Shown here piece by piece: positions 44,936 through 57,643 of a stretch of DNA of 64,000 nucleotides (its first letter is position 1; each line of letters opens with the position of its first letter). The stretch comes from Pseudomonas helvetica (GTDB taxonomy: Bacteria; Pseudomonadota; Gammaproteobacteria; Pseudomonadales; Pseudomonadaceae). The notes under the pieces were generated by a model. It saw only the letters and a list, made by a program, of their open reading frames with translations, ran no database searches and was not told where the DNA came from. The translations under genes were made by a program, and so were the position numbers. Where the stretch lies: the NCBI RefSeq assembly GCF_039908645.1, contig NZ_CP150917.1, forward strand, positions 3,173,501-3,237,500, written 5' to 3'.

Positions 44936-47196
44936 GCTATAGCGTTGCGGTGCGTGCGCTGTGTGAGTTCACCGCCAAGGTCGGTGATCTCGACCTGCGT
45001 TTCACCCCGTCGCCGACTGCCCTGGAAGGCATCGTCGGTCACCGTACCGTCGCTTCGCGGCGAAGTGAGACCTATCAAAACGAAGTGGCCCTCGAAGGCG
45101 AATATCGGCAGTTGACAGTCAGGGGCAGGGCGGACGGTTATGACCCCGACCAGAACCGCCTTGAGGAAATCAAAACCTACCGTGGCGAACTGGAGCGGAT
45201 GCCGGTCAACCACCGCCAGTTGCATTGGGCCCAGGCGAAAATCTACGGCTGGCTGATGTGCCAGAAATTGCAGCTGGCCGAGATCAAGCTGGCGCTGGTG
45301 TATTTCGATATCGTCAGCGAAAAGGAAACCAGCCTGGTCGAAACCTGGAGCGCGCTTGAGCTGGAGCATTTCTTCACGCTGCAGTGCGGGCTGTTTCTGC
45401 AGTGGGCCGAGCAGGAAATGGCCCATCGCGAAGCGCGCAATCAGGCCGCGCAGGTACTGGGCTTTGCGTACCCGGACTTCCGCCCGGGGCAACGTCACCT
45501 CGCCGAATCGGTGTTCAAGGCAGTCAGCACCGGTCGCTGCCTGATGGCCCAGGCTCCGACAGGCATCGGCAAGACGGTCGGCACGCTGTTCCCGATGCTC
45601 AAGGCGTTCGCGCCGCAGCAACTGGACAAGGTGTTCTTCCTCACCGCCAAGACACCCGGACGCAAATTGGCGCTGGATGCGGCACAGGTGATCGTCGACC
45701 GCAGCGACGGTTTACCGTTGCGAGTGCTTGAGATGATTGCGCGCGACAAAGCCTGCGAGCACCTGGACAAAGCCTGTCACGGCGAATCCTGCCCGTTGGC
45801 GAAAGGCTTTTACGATCGCCTGCCGGCGGCCCGTGAGGCGGCGAGCCGAGTGACGCTGCTCAATCAGACGGCCCTGCGCGGGATCGCCCTGGAACATCAG
45901 GTATGTCCGTATTACCTGAGCCAGGAAATGGCCCGTTGGGCTGACGTGGTGGTTGCCGATTACAACTACTATTTCGACTTCAGCGCGTTGCTGTTCGGTT
46001 TGGCCCAGGCCAACCAGTGGAAGGTCGCGGTGCTGGTGGATGAGGCCCACAACCTGGTGGAGCGCGGTCGGCAGATGTACAGCGCCAGCCTCGATCAATT
46101 CGCCTTGAATACGCTGCGCAAAAGCGCCCCCGAGGTGCTGAAGAAGAGCTTGCAGCGGGTCAACCGTGAATGGAACGCGCTGCACAAAACACAGATAAGC
46201 CCTTATCAGGCTTACGCCAAGGCCCCGGAAAAACTGTTGCAAGCGCTGTCGCTCTGCACGACCGCCATTGGCGATTACCTCAACGATCACCCGCAAGGGC
46301 TGGATGCTGCGGTGCAGAGCTTCTATTTCGATGCGCTGCAATTCAGCCGGGTCGCCGAACTGTTCGATGAACATTTCCTGTTCGACATCAGCAAGCGCGA
46401 CCTCGGCAACACGCGCAGCCTTTCGCAGCTGTGCCTGCGCAATGTGGTGCCAGCCGGTTTCATCCGCCCGCGCCTGACGGCGGCGCGCAGCACGGTGATG
46501 TTTTCCGCGACCTTGAGCCCGCAGCGTTATTACGCCGACCTGCTCGGGTTGCCGGCTACCACGGTGTGGATCGACGTTGAGTCGCCGTTCAACGCCGAGC
46601 AACTCAAGGTGCAGATTGTCAGCCGGATCTCCACCCGATTCGTGCACCGGCAGGCCTCGCTTGCGCCGATTGTCGAGTTGATGGCCCGACAGTTCATTGA
46701 GCGTCCCGGCAATTACCTGGCGTTTTTCAGCAGCTTTGATTATCTGCAACAGGTGGCGCAGCTGTTTGCCGAGACTTGGCCGCAGATCAACCTGTGGTCA
46801 CAGTCACGCGGAATGGACGAAGCCCGGCGTCAGGCCTTTCTGGAGCAGTTCACACCCACCAGCCAGGGCATCGGTTTTGCGGTGTTGGGCGGGGCGTTCG
46901 GCGAAGGTATCGACTTGCCGGGCTCACGCTTGATCGGTGCGTTCATCGCGACGCTGGGGCTGGCGCAACTGAACCCGGTCAACGAGCAACTGAAGCAGCG
47001 CATGGCGGCGATCTTCGGTGCAGGTTATGACTACACCTACCTGTTTCCCGGTGTGCAAAAGGTGGTGCAAGCCGCCGGACGGGTGATTCGTACCCAGCAG
47101 GATCAAGGCGTGGTGATGCTGATCGATGACCGCTTTGGCGAAAGCAAGGTCCAGCAGTTGTTGCCGCGCTGGTGGTCGGTCAGCGGGCGCGCGTGA
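44932..47196 (+). CDS. RecB/Cas4-like nuclease fused to an Fe-S XPD/DinG-type helicase
   Basis: 754 aa. Residues 60-110 carry a PD-(D/E)xK pattern: GRADGYD (Asp68), EEIK (Glu79, Lys81) and QAKIYGW (Gln101, Tyr105). Helicase motifs follow: Walker A APTGIGKT (Lys214), DEAH at 370-373, TVMFSATLSP, and QAAGRVIRT near the C-terminus. Cys275, Cys282, Cys287 and Cys325 are spaced as the 4Fe-4S ligands of XPD/FancJ/DinG. It should be a 5'-3' DNA helicase with its own nuclease, a Dna2-like plan. GTG start four bases inside fan1. The pair probably handles cross-links or stalled forks. Confidence 0.9.
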   Translation: MSYSVAVRALCEFTAKVGDLDLRFTPSPTALEGIVGHRTVASRRSETYQNEVALEGEYRQLTVRGRADGYDPDQNRLEEIKTYRGELERMPVNHRQLHWAQAKIYGWLMCQKLQLAEIKLALVYFDIVSEKETSLVETWSALELEHFFTLQCGLFLQWAEQEMAHREARNQAAQVLGFAYPDFRPGQRHLAESVFKAVSTGRCLMAQAPTGIGKTVGTLFPMLKAFAPQQLDKVFFLTAKTPGRKLALDAAQVIVDRSDGLPLRVLEMIARDKACEHLDKACHGESCPLAKGFYDRLPAAREAASRVTLLNQTALRGIALEHQVCPYYLSQEMARWADVVVADYNYYFDFSALLFGLAQANQWKVAVLVDEAHNLVERGRQMYSASLDQFALNTLRKSAPEVLKKSLQRVNREWNALHKTQISPYQAYAKAPEKLLQALSLCTTAIGDYLNDHPQGLDAAVQSFYFDALQFSRVAELFDEHFLFDISKRDLGNTRSLSQLCLRNVVPAGFIRPRLTAARSTVMFSATLSPQRYYADLLGLPATTVWIDVESPFNAEQLKVQIVSRISTRFVHRQASLAPIVELMARQFIERPGNYLAFFSSFDYLQQVAQLFAETWPQINLWSQSRGMDEARRQAFLEQFTPTSQGIGFAVLGGAFGEGIDLPGSRLIGAFIATLGLAQLNPVNEQLKQRMAAIFGAGYDYTYLFPGVQKVVQAAGRVIRTQQDQGVVMLIDDRFGESKVQQLLPRWWSVSGRA

Positions 47197-47211
47197 GACG
47201 CGCCGCCGCCG

Positions 47212-48009
47212 TCAATGCATGCCGACTGTCCGGTCGGTCCGGCGCGAGGTCTGAACACTGCGTGCCTGGTGCACCATGCTGACCAGCTCCGCGGCAAAAC
47301 GGTGGCAGTCGCCCGGCCAACGTGCGGTCAACAGGTTGCCGTCATGCACGATAAACCCGCATTGCGGGTTTTCTGTCGAATCACGTTGCGAGAATCTTGG
47401 CCCCGGCAAGAAGTCATGGACGCTCGCCAATGCTGCGGTGACTTCGGCCTGCACCGTTTGCGAATAGGTGCGGTAGTAGCGGCCGAGCCACGGCGCGGTG
47501 ATCCACCAGGCTGGCAGCTCCATGGTGTTGGCCAGCAACGCGGTCACCTTGCGCCCGTGCAGCACTGAAAGAACGTTGTCGGCATCCAGCGTGCGGGCCA
47601 GCAGCAAGACACCGTGGCAGACCGCCGCGACCGGTTTCTGTGCATCAAAGAAGTGCCGGACAATCCGCCGGGCGTCTTCGGATTCGAGCAAACTGCGCAT
47701 GCCCTTGGCGTGACCGCCCGGGATCACCAGCCCCTCGTACTGCTCGGGGTCTACTTCGGCGTAGGCCATGGGTGATTTGAAACCTTCGTCGGCGGTCATG
47801 GCCGCGTAACACTGAAGATCTTCCTTGCGGGTCATCAGTAGCGAGTTCAGTGGCCCGAAACCGATGTCCACCAGTCGCGCATCGGCGTAGGCCGGCAAGC
47901 CTTTTGGTGTCGCAAAGCACACCTCGATTCCGGCGTCATGCAACGCCTGCCAAGGCACGCTGCTTTCGGTGGGGTCGTAGTCAGCCTGAGGTAACAGGAA
48001 AAGCAACAT
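47212..48009 (-). CDS. DJ-1/PfpI-family protein (type 1 glutamine amidotransferase-like)
   Basis: 265 aa. The nucleophile elbow VAAVCHGVLLL holds the reactive Cys, LVIPGGHAKGM is the oxyanion region, and a Glu early in the chain (PTESSVPW) may assist. Related proteins are chaperones, deglycases or isonitrile hydratases; the role here is open. The ATG at 48009 has GAGG eight bases upstream. Convergent with the helicase, 15 bp apart. Confidence 0.82.
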   Translation of the reverse strand: MLLFLLPQADYDPTESSVPWQALHDAGIEVCFATPKGLPAYADARLVDIGFGPLNSLLMTRKEDLQCYAAMTADEGFKSPMAYAEVDPEQYEGLVIPGGHAKGMRSLLESEDARRIVRHFFDAQKPVAAVCHGVLLLARTLDADNVLSVLHGRKVTALLANTMELPAWWITAPWLGRYYRTYSQTVQAEVTAALASVHDFLPGPRFSQRDSTENPQCGFIVHDGNLLTARWPGDCHRFAAELVSMVHQARSVQTSRRTDRTVGMH

Positions 48010-48117
48010 GCTCAAAGCCTCGAGTCGTCAGCGCTGGGGATCGTCTATTGCTCTGAGTCTGGACGCAGGGACTGGACTTCGCCAGCCGTTACCTGCCGAT
48101 TTGATGCAGTCAGCGGC

Positions 48118-48615
48118 TCAAGCCTCAGTGAACCGAAACTTGAACAGCGTGCACGGGTAGCCGTCGACGGGAAGCTGATGAAGAGTGAACTGACCCTGGG
48201 TCAGCTCGGGGATGATTTTTGACCAGAACGCCTGCGCCGGCTGATTGGCGTCGATATGAAAAATCTGCCACTGACCGGGAAGCTGCTGGAGCAGGGCAGA
48301 CACCACAAACCTGCCGACGCCGCGCCCGCGATAGCGGCGGCTGACGAAGAGATAACCGATGTTGTACTGCACGTCGTCGAAACGAACTGCGTCGTCAACC
48401 GTCACGAACCCGGCGATATCTCCGTCAACCTTGATCAGGAACGCTTGCGTCGCAGGCTTTCGCCAGTAGTCGAGCATGGGCTGAAGGGGGAAGAATCCAT
48501 GGGCGCCAATCGTCAGCGGCAGCCACTCGCTGAAGTCGTACAGATAGAACTGCATCAGGTTTTCGATGCAGTCCAGTTCATCCCGTTGTGCGCGGTGCAG
48601 CTCGATCGCGGCCAT
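48118..48615 (-). CDS. GNAT-family N-acetyltransferase
   Basis: 165 aa. The acetyl-CoA motif A reads YLFVSRRYRGRGVGRFVVSALL (RxxGxG present) and FHIDANQPAQAFWSKI is motif B. Substrate unknown. It lies 36 bp downstream of the gamma-glutamylputrescine oxidase gene on the same strand and could act on a polyamine or related amine, which is only context. Confidence 0.87.
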   Translation of the reverse strand: MAAIELHRAQRDELDCIENLMQFYLYDFSEWLPLTIGAHGFFPLQPMLDYWRKPATQAFLIKVDGDIAGFVTVDDAVRFDDVQYNIGYLFVSRRYRGRGVGRFVVSALLQQLPGQWQIFHIDANQPAQAFWSKIIPELTQGQFTLHQLPVDGYPCTLFKFRFTEA

Positions 48616-48651
48616 TGCCCGAAGCTCCAGACGATTCGATGGCGATGGTCA

Positions 48652-52486
<3,835 letters not shown>

Positions 52487-52629
52487 AAAGACCTCGTTGT
52501 TGGTTTTATCAGCGCCAGAGTCGGTCTCTGCATCTCGTACAAGTGGCGAGAGACTTTCCCTGTAGCGCGTTGACGACTATCTTGGTCGACGCGTTTCGTT
52601 CCATCTATCCACTTTAAGCAGAACAAAAA

Positions 52630-52646
52630 CGCACCAAAAAAGTGCG
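52630..52646. promoter_or_regulatory. NtrC-like binding site in the pauA/araC divergent region
   Basis: CGCACCAAAAAAGTGCG has GCAC-N7-GTGC, the spacing of the NtrC (NRI) consensus TGCACCNNNNNGGTGCA. It is 144 bp from the pauA start and 14 bp from the araC ATG. Nitrogen control of a polyamine-using operon is plausible. I could not find a convincing sigma-54 promoter. Confidence 0.45.
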
Positions 52647-52659
52647 CACAGGTCATTCC

Positions 52660-53592
52660 ATGACAGAGTCAAACCCCTTGCACGTGCAGGCTTTCAACAC
52701 CGCTGATGTCGCCGAACAGATCCGCGCGACGCCTGGGTGGGTGCAGCACTATCAGCAGATGTCGCCCGGGCATTTCGCAGGCCTGGTGCGTTATCTGGAC
52801 CTGCAAGGCGTGGAGATTTACGAGGAGTGCATGAACACCCGTGTCGAGCAGAATTTCAGCGCGCCGCCGGGCTCGCTGGCGTTCTGTTTCGATCGCAGTG
52901 ACAACGCGCTGTATGTGCTGAACGGCGAAAGTCGCAACATCTGGATCACCCCAGAGAACTATCAGGAAGTGGCTGTGGTGTTCGGCCCGGAATTCGTTCA
53001 GCGCAATGGATTGAATGTAGAGCGGCTGGAAGGCCTGTTCATGGCGCCGCTCAACTCGCAGCAGAACGCATTGTTCAGCCGCTGGCTGAGCGGCACCCTG
53101 ACCCGGCTGTCGCACACCATCGATCCGCCAAGCAAGGACGCGCTGACTCAACAGCTGCTGGACGACTGCCTGTTTATTCTCGACAACGCCTGCGTGTGCC
53201 TGGACCAGGGCGCGTTGCAGCGCCGGACAGGGGAGCGAGCGATCATGAAACGGATCGGTGAATGGGCGGCGGATACGCCGGAAGAGAACCTCAATTTGCT
53301 GGAGCTTTCCCAGGTCGCCGAAGTCTCGCTGCGCCAGCTGCAACACGCATTCAAGACCTACACCGGCATGGCGCCGACGCAATGGCTGCGTTTGCGCCGG
53401 CTCAACAGCGCCCGTCGGGAGTTGCTCAACCGTACCGCGACCGACACCACGGTGGCCGAAGTGGCGATGAACTGGTCGTTCTGGCACCTTGGGCGGTTTT
53501 CCAGCAGCTACCGGGCGCTGTTCAAGGAATTACCGAGTGACACCTTGAAGCGCGCTTGCGCCACTCAGCCGAATGGGCGCCTGCGCCGTTAA
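52660..53592 (+). CDS. AraC-family transcriptional regulator
   Basis: 310 aa. The C-terminal 100 residues hold the two AraC helix-turn-helix units (LNLLELSQVAEVSLRQLQHAFKTYTGMAPTQWL and TDTTVAEVAMNWSFWHLGRFSSSYRALF). The N-terminal 200 residues have no family I can name, though the overall plan resembles EutR-type regulators. It is divergent from pauA and is the obvious candidate regulator of the polyamine genes. The stop overlaps that of the convergent xre-cupin gene. Confidence 0.87.
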   Translation: MTESNPLHVQAFNTADVAEQIRATPGWVQHYQQMSPGHFAGLVRYLDLQGVEIYEECMNTRVEQNFSAPPGSLAFCFDRSDNALYVLNGESRNIWITPENYQEVAVVFGPEFVQRNGLNVERLEGLFMAPLNSQQNALFSRWLSGTLTRLSHTIDPPSKDALTQQLLDDCLFILDNACVCLDQGALQRRTGERAIMKRIGEWAADTPEENLNLLELSQVAEVSLRQLQHAFKTYTGMAPTQWLRLRRLNSARRELLNRTATDTTVAEVAMNWSFWHLGRFSSSYRALFKELPSDTLKRACATQPNGRLRR

Positions 53593-54185
53593 AATGTCGG
53601 CGGGGTAATCACCCATATCACCACTGCATCGACGTCGCCGGGGTTGCCATAGCGGTGGGGTTCCTGGCTGGAAAAACTGAAGCTGTCGCCTTCGTTGAGC
53701 TGGAAATGACGTTCTGCGACCCACAACTCGAAAGTGCCCGACAGCAGATAACCGGCTTCTTCGCCTTCGTGGCTGTAGCTGTGCTGGCTGTAGGTGCCTG
53801 GCGGGAAGCGTGAATGGAGCATTTCCAGCTGACGGTTGGGTTGCGGGGTCAGCAGTTGGTCGACGATGCCGTCTTCGTAATGCACGCTCATGCGGCTGTT
53901 CTTGCGCACCACGTAACCGTGGTCTTCGGGCGCGGTGTTGGCTTCGCTGGCGAAGAACCACTGGATGGTCACGCCCAGGCTTCGGGCGATGTTGAACAGC
54001 GCGGGAATCGAGGGGTAGGCGAGGTTGCGTTCGAGCTGGCTGATGTAGCCTGCCGTCAACTCACTCATGTGCGCCAGCTCCGCCAGGGTCATGCCCCGAC
54101 GTTTGCGCAGGCCGCGAATCCGCGTGCCGAGAAAATGCGGTTCGGCGCTGCCGGTTGCGGGCTGTGTCGTGCTGTTGTTGCTCAT
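53589..54185 (-). CDS. XRE-cupin regulator (PuuR/PauR-like)
   Basis: 198 aa. The HTH_3 domain lies at about 18-75 (LGTRIRGLRKRRGMTLAELAHMSELTAGYISQLERN) and the cupin at about 120-190 (LHSRFPPGTYSQHSYSHEGEEAGYLLSGTFELWVAERHF..). This arrangement and sequence fit the PuuR/PauR repressors of putrescine use. It could therefore control the pau operon, or the oxidoreductase gene behind it. Stops overlap by four bases with the AraC gene, an uncommonly tight convergence. Confidence 0.87.
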   Translation of the reverse strand: MSNNSTTQPATGSAEPHFLGTRIRGLRKRRGMTLAELAHMSELTAGYISQLERNLAYPSIPALFNIARSLGVTIQWFFASEANTAPEDHGYVVRKNSRMSVHYEDGIVDQLLTPQPNRQLEMLHSRFPPGTYSQHSYSHEGEEAGYLLSGTFELWVAERHFQLNEGDSFSFSSQEPHRYGNPGDVDAVVIWVITPPTF

Positions 54186-54220
54186 GGTGAATTCCGAACC
54201 GGGCTGATGAGCGCAATCGC

Positions 54221-54244
54221 TGTGGGAGCAAGCTCGCTCCCACA
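54221..54244. repeat. REP-type palindrome
   Basis: TGTGGGAGC, AAGCTC, GCTCCCACA: the common fluorescens-group REP core. It lies between the xre-cupin gene and the end of the oxidoreductase gene, both on the minus strand. Confidence 0.8.
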
Positions 54245-54273
54245 GGTTATACGGACCCGGAGTATAAACAGCC

Positions 54274-56235
54274 TCAAAGCTCCCAGGCGACTTTCAAGCC
54301 TTCATAAATCGCTTCTTCGGCGGTGCGCGGGGCCAGACAGTCGCCGATCCGCCGAAACTCCACCAGACCTTGCAGCTCAAGACCCAAGGTGTCCACGGGC
54401 TGATGGCCCTGACACAGCACCAGCGTATCGACGTTTTCGAAGAGCATCGGTTCGCCGCTGGCGGTGTGTTGCAAGTAGACGGTGTTGTCGTCGCAACCGT
54501 AAAGCCGCGCATAAGGCGTGATCGGGATGCCCAGCTTATGCAGTTCGCCGGCCAGTTGATCGCGCACGTACAACGGCAGGTTTTCCCCGCAATGAGTGCC
54601 GTTGACCGCCAGTTGCACCTGATGCCCGGTGCGCACCAGGCGTTCGGCAATGCCGGGGCCGATCCAGTCACAGCGCCAGTCGACCACCACCACTGAACGG
54701 CCAATCTGCACCTCATCGCGCAGCACCTGCCAGGCGTCCACCACCTGCAACTCACCGCCACGTTCGAACGCCGGCCAGTAGGGCTCGGCGCCGGTGGCGA
54801 CGATCACCATGTCCGGCCGTTCGCGCGCAACCAACGCCCGGTCGACTCGGGTATTGCGCACCACGCGCACGCCGGCCAGTTCCATCTCGCGCTGGAGGTT
54901 GGTGCTGGCACCGCCGAACTCGCTGCGCCGTGGCAACAGTTGCGCCAACAGCACTTGCCCACCGAGTTGCGAACTGGCCTCGTAGAGCGTCACCTCATGC
55001 CCGCGTTGTGCAGCCACGGCAGCGGCTTTCATTCCGGCCGGACCACCGCCGGCAATCATGATGCGTTTGCGCTGGGTGGTCGGTTGCCGGTGGCCGAACA
55101 GCAACTCGCGACCGGTTTCCGGGTGCTGGATACAGGAAATCGGCAGACCTTTGTGGAAGTGCCCGATACATGCCTGATTGCAGGCGATGCAGGCCCGCAC
55201 ATCTTCGGCGCGCCCGGCGTCGGTCTTGTTGGGCATTTGTGGGTCGCAAATCAGCGCACGGGTCATGCCGCACACATCGGCCTGGCCACGCGCCAGAATC
55301 AGTTCGGCTTCCTGTGGCTGGTTAATGCGCCCGGTGACAAACAACGGAATGCTCAGGCTGGCCTTGAAGGTTCCGGCTTCCTTGGCCAGGTAGGCGGCTT
55401 CGATCGCCATCGGCGGCACGATATGCACCGCGCCACCCAACGACGCCGAGGTGCCGGCGACGATGTGCACGTAATCCAGCTGCGCTTGCAGCGATTGGAC
55501 GGCTTGCAACGACTCGTCTTCAGTGAGCCCCTCCGGGTCGCGCTCATCGGCGGAAATGCGCAAGCCGATGATGAACTGCTCGTCGGTGTTGGCGCGCACG
55601 GCGGCGATCACTTCGCGCAAAAAGCGCAGGCGCTGTTGCAGGTCACCGTTGTAGTCGTCGGTACGGCGGTTGACCCGTGGGTTGATGAATTGCGCCGGCA
55701 GGTAACCATGGCTGGCGACCACTTCGACGCCGTCGAGTCCGGCCTGATACAGGCGCCTGGCAGCGGCACCATAACCGGCGACGATCTCGTCGATCATCGC
55801 CTGATCGAGCGCGCGCGGCATCACCCGAAAACGCTCGTTGGGTACTGCCGAAGGCGAATAGGCAACCGCCAGCAGGCCATCGCTGGACTCCATGATCTCG
55901 CGTCCCGGATGGAAGATCTGCGAGAGCACCACGGTGCCGTGGGCGTGGCAGCTTTGCGCAAGTTTCCGGTAGCCCTCGATACAGGCGTCGTCGGTCGCCA
56001 TCAGCACATGCGAGGTGTAGCGCGCACTGTCATGCACACCGGCCACTTGCAACACGATCAACCCGACACCGCCTTCGGCGCGCGCCTTGTGATAGGCAAT
56101 CAGTTGTTCATTGACCAGGTTGTCGGTGGGCATCGAGGTGTCATGCCCGCTGGACATGATGCGGTTTTTCAGGCGTTTGCCACGAATCTGCAAGGGTTCG
56201 AACAGATGCGCAAAAGCTGGGGTCGAGGTCGACAT
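54274..56235 (-). CDS. FMN/4Fe-4S/FAD oxidoreductase of the trimethylamine dehydrogenase/2,4-dienoyl-CoA reductase family
   Basis: 653 aa in three parts: an old-yellow-enzyme barrel (about 1-340, with FEPLQIRGKRLKNRI, GVEVVASHGYLPAQFINPRVNRRTDDY), a Cys cluster CIACNQACIG...C (about 348-366) that binds 4Fe-4S, and a C-terminal dinucleotide domain with IAGGGPAGMKAA near 395. In Pseudomonas such proteins include N-methylproline (stachydrine pathway) demethylases and dimethylglycine-type demethylases. The neighbouring choline-type TetR and solute-binding genes make a methylated-amine substrate likely. Exact substrate cannot be told. Confidence 0.87.
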   Translation of the reverse strand: MSTSTPAFAHLFEPLQIRGKRLKNRIMSSGHDTSMPTDNLVNEQLIAYHKARAEGGVGLIVLQVAGVHDSARYTSHVLMATDDACIEGYRKLAQSCHAHGTVVLSQIFHPGREIMESSDGLLAVAYSPSAVPNERFRVMPRALDQAMIDEIVAGYGAAARRLYQAGLDGVEVVASHGYLPAQFINPRVNRRTDDYNGDLQQRLRFLREVIAAVRANTDEQFIIGLRISADERDPEGLTEDESLQAVQSLQAQLDYVHIVAGTSASLGGAVHIVPPMAIEAAYLAKEAGTFKASLSIPLFVTGRINQPQEAELILARGQADVCGMTRALICDPQMPNKTDAGRAEDVRACIACNQACIGHFHKGLPISCIQHPETGRELLFGHRQPTTQRKRIMIAGGGPAGMKAAAVAAQRGHEVTLYEASSQLGGQVLLAQLLPRRSEFGGASTNLQREMELAGVRVVRNTRVDRALVARERPDMVIVATGAEPYWPAFERGGELQVVDAWQVLRDEVQIGRSVVVVDWRCDWIGPGIAERLVRTGHQVQLAVNGTHCGENLPLYVRDQLAGELHKLGIPITPYARLYGCDDNTVYLQHTASGEPMLFENVDTLVLCQGHQPVDTLGLELQGLVEFRRIGDCLAPRTAEEAIYEGLKVAWEL

Positions 56236-56452
56236 GGTACGGGTACTCCAGGCGGGCTGAAGCCGAAAGGCCGGGTTTTCGGCGTTGTTATTATTGCCCT
56301 ATAGAAATTTACCGCCAGTAAAAAATCAACTTGTTTTTTTACTGATGCTTGCAGTAGCTTGTTTTGGCGCCCACTCCTGGGGCGAACCTCACCACAATAA
56401 AAAATGGGTCACGCCGGCATTGCCTGAGTGACACCTGCACGAGGAACCACTG

Positions 56453-57502
56453 ATGAAATCGAACACGCTCAAGCACGGTTTTTATCCCTTGTTGTTGACC
56501 TTGGCCATTGGCCTTGGCAACGCTCAGGCAGCACCGGAGATGGTGGTGGTAGGTTACGGCGGAGCCGGACAAAAAGCCCAGGATGTGGCGTTCTTCCAAC
56601 CCTTCAGCACGGCGGATCGGAGCAAGCTGATCCAGAGCGAATACAACGGCGAAATGGCCCGGATCAAAGTGATGGTCGACACCGGCAACGTCGATTGGGA
56701 CGTGGTGCAGATCGAAGGCCCGGACCTGATGCGCGGCTGCGACGAAGGCATGTACGAGCGACTGGACTGGAAAGCTCTGGGACACGCCGAGCAGTTGATC
56801 CCCGAGGCCGCGCAGGAATGCGGTTCCGCCGCGCTGGTCTGGAGCGTGGCGATTGCCTACGACACCCAGAAGCTGGCGCAGGCCCCGACCTCATGGGCCG
56901 ACTTCTGGGATGTGCAGAAATTCCCCGGCAAACGCGGGCTGCGCAAACGTGCGGTGTACAACCTGGAGTTCGCTTTGCTGGCGGACGGGGTGAAAGTCGA
57001 GGACGTGTACAAGGTGCTGAGCACCCCGCAAGGCGTCGACCGGGCGTTCGCCAAGCTCACTGAACTCAAGCCGCATATCCAGTGGTGGGAAGCCGGTGCA
57101 CAACCGGCGCAATGGTTGACCGCCGGCGATGTGGTGATGACCTCGACCTACAGCGGGCGGGTGGCCGCTGCTGCGCAAAGCGGCAGTCACCTCGGGCTGG
57201 TCTGGCCGGGCAGTCTGTACGGCATGGACTACTGGGCGATCATCAAGGGTTCCAGACACGTCGATCAGGCCAAGCGTTTTATCGCCTTCGCCAATCAGCC
57301 GGATGCCCAGGTCAAGTATGTCGAGCAGATTCCCTACGGCCCGACCAATACCCAGGCCGCAGCGCGACTGGACAGCAAACTGGCGCAATGGGTGCCGACT
57401 GCGCCGCAAAACCTCAAGGGTGCACTGTCGATGAACGTGGCGTTCTGGGTCGATCACGGCGAGGAGCTTGAAGAGCGCTTCAACGCCTGGGCCAGCAAGT
57501 AA
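56453..57502 (+). CDS. ABC-type periplasmic solute-binding protein (PotD-like, family 1)
   Basis: 349 aa with a signal peptide cut near AQA. Features are VVVGYGGAGQKAQDVAFFQPF, IKVMVDTGNVDWDVVQIEG and a C-terminal PYGPTNTQAA, typical of the spermidine/putrescine-type group that also binds quaternary amines and opines. No permease or ATPase gene is adjacent, so it either feeds a distant importer or acts as a sensor. Divergent from the oxidoreductase gene (217 bp); the spacer holds T-rich sequence and likely both promoters. Confidence 0.88.
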   Translation: MKSNTLKHGFYPLLLTLAIGLGNAQAAPEMVVVGYGGAGQKAQDVAFFQPFSTADRSKLIQSEYNGEMARIKVMVDTGNVDWDVVQIEGPDLMRGCDEGMYERLDWKALGHAEQLIPEAAQECGSAALVWSVAIAYDTQKLAQAPTSWADFWDVQKFPGKRGLRKRAVYNLEFALLADGVKVEDVYKVLSTPQGVDRAFAKLTELKPHIQWWEAGAQPAQWLTAGDVVMTSTYSGRVAAAAQSGSHLGLVWPGSLYGMDYWAIIKGSRHVDQAKRFIAFANQPDAQVKYVEQIPYGPTNTQAAARLDSKLAQWVPTAPQNLKGALSMNVAFWVDHGEELEERFNAWASK

Positions 57503-57643
57503 TTGCAACGGGGCGACTGACCGAGCCGTGCGGGAAAACCCGGGATCTGACGCTGGAGACTTTTGTCGCTCTTGCTGTACAGTCGTTTAGCTCGCGGTCT
57601 TCCCGACCGTGGCCCCAACGATTGATCCAGGAGAGTGTCGCGC

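Noticed and set aside
52540..52575. A sigma-54 promoter for the polyamine or AraC gene
   Set aside because: TGGCGAGAGACTTTCC lacks the required GC at -12; no better match was found on either strand.
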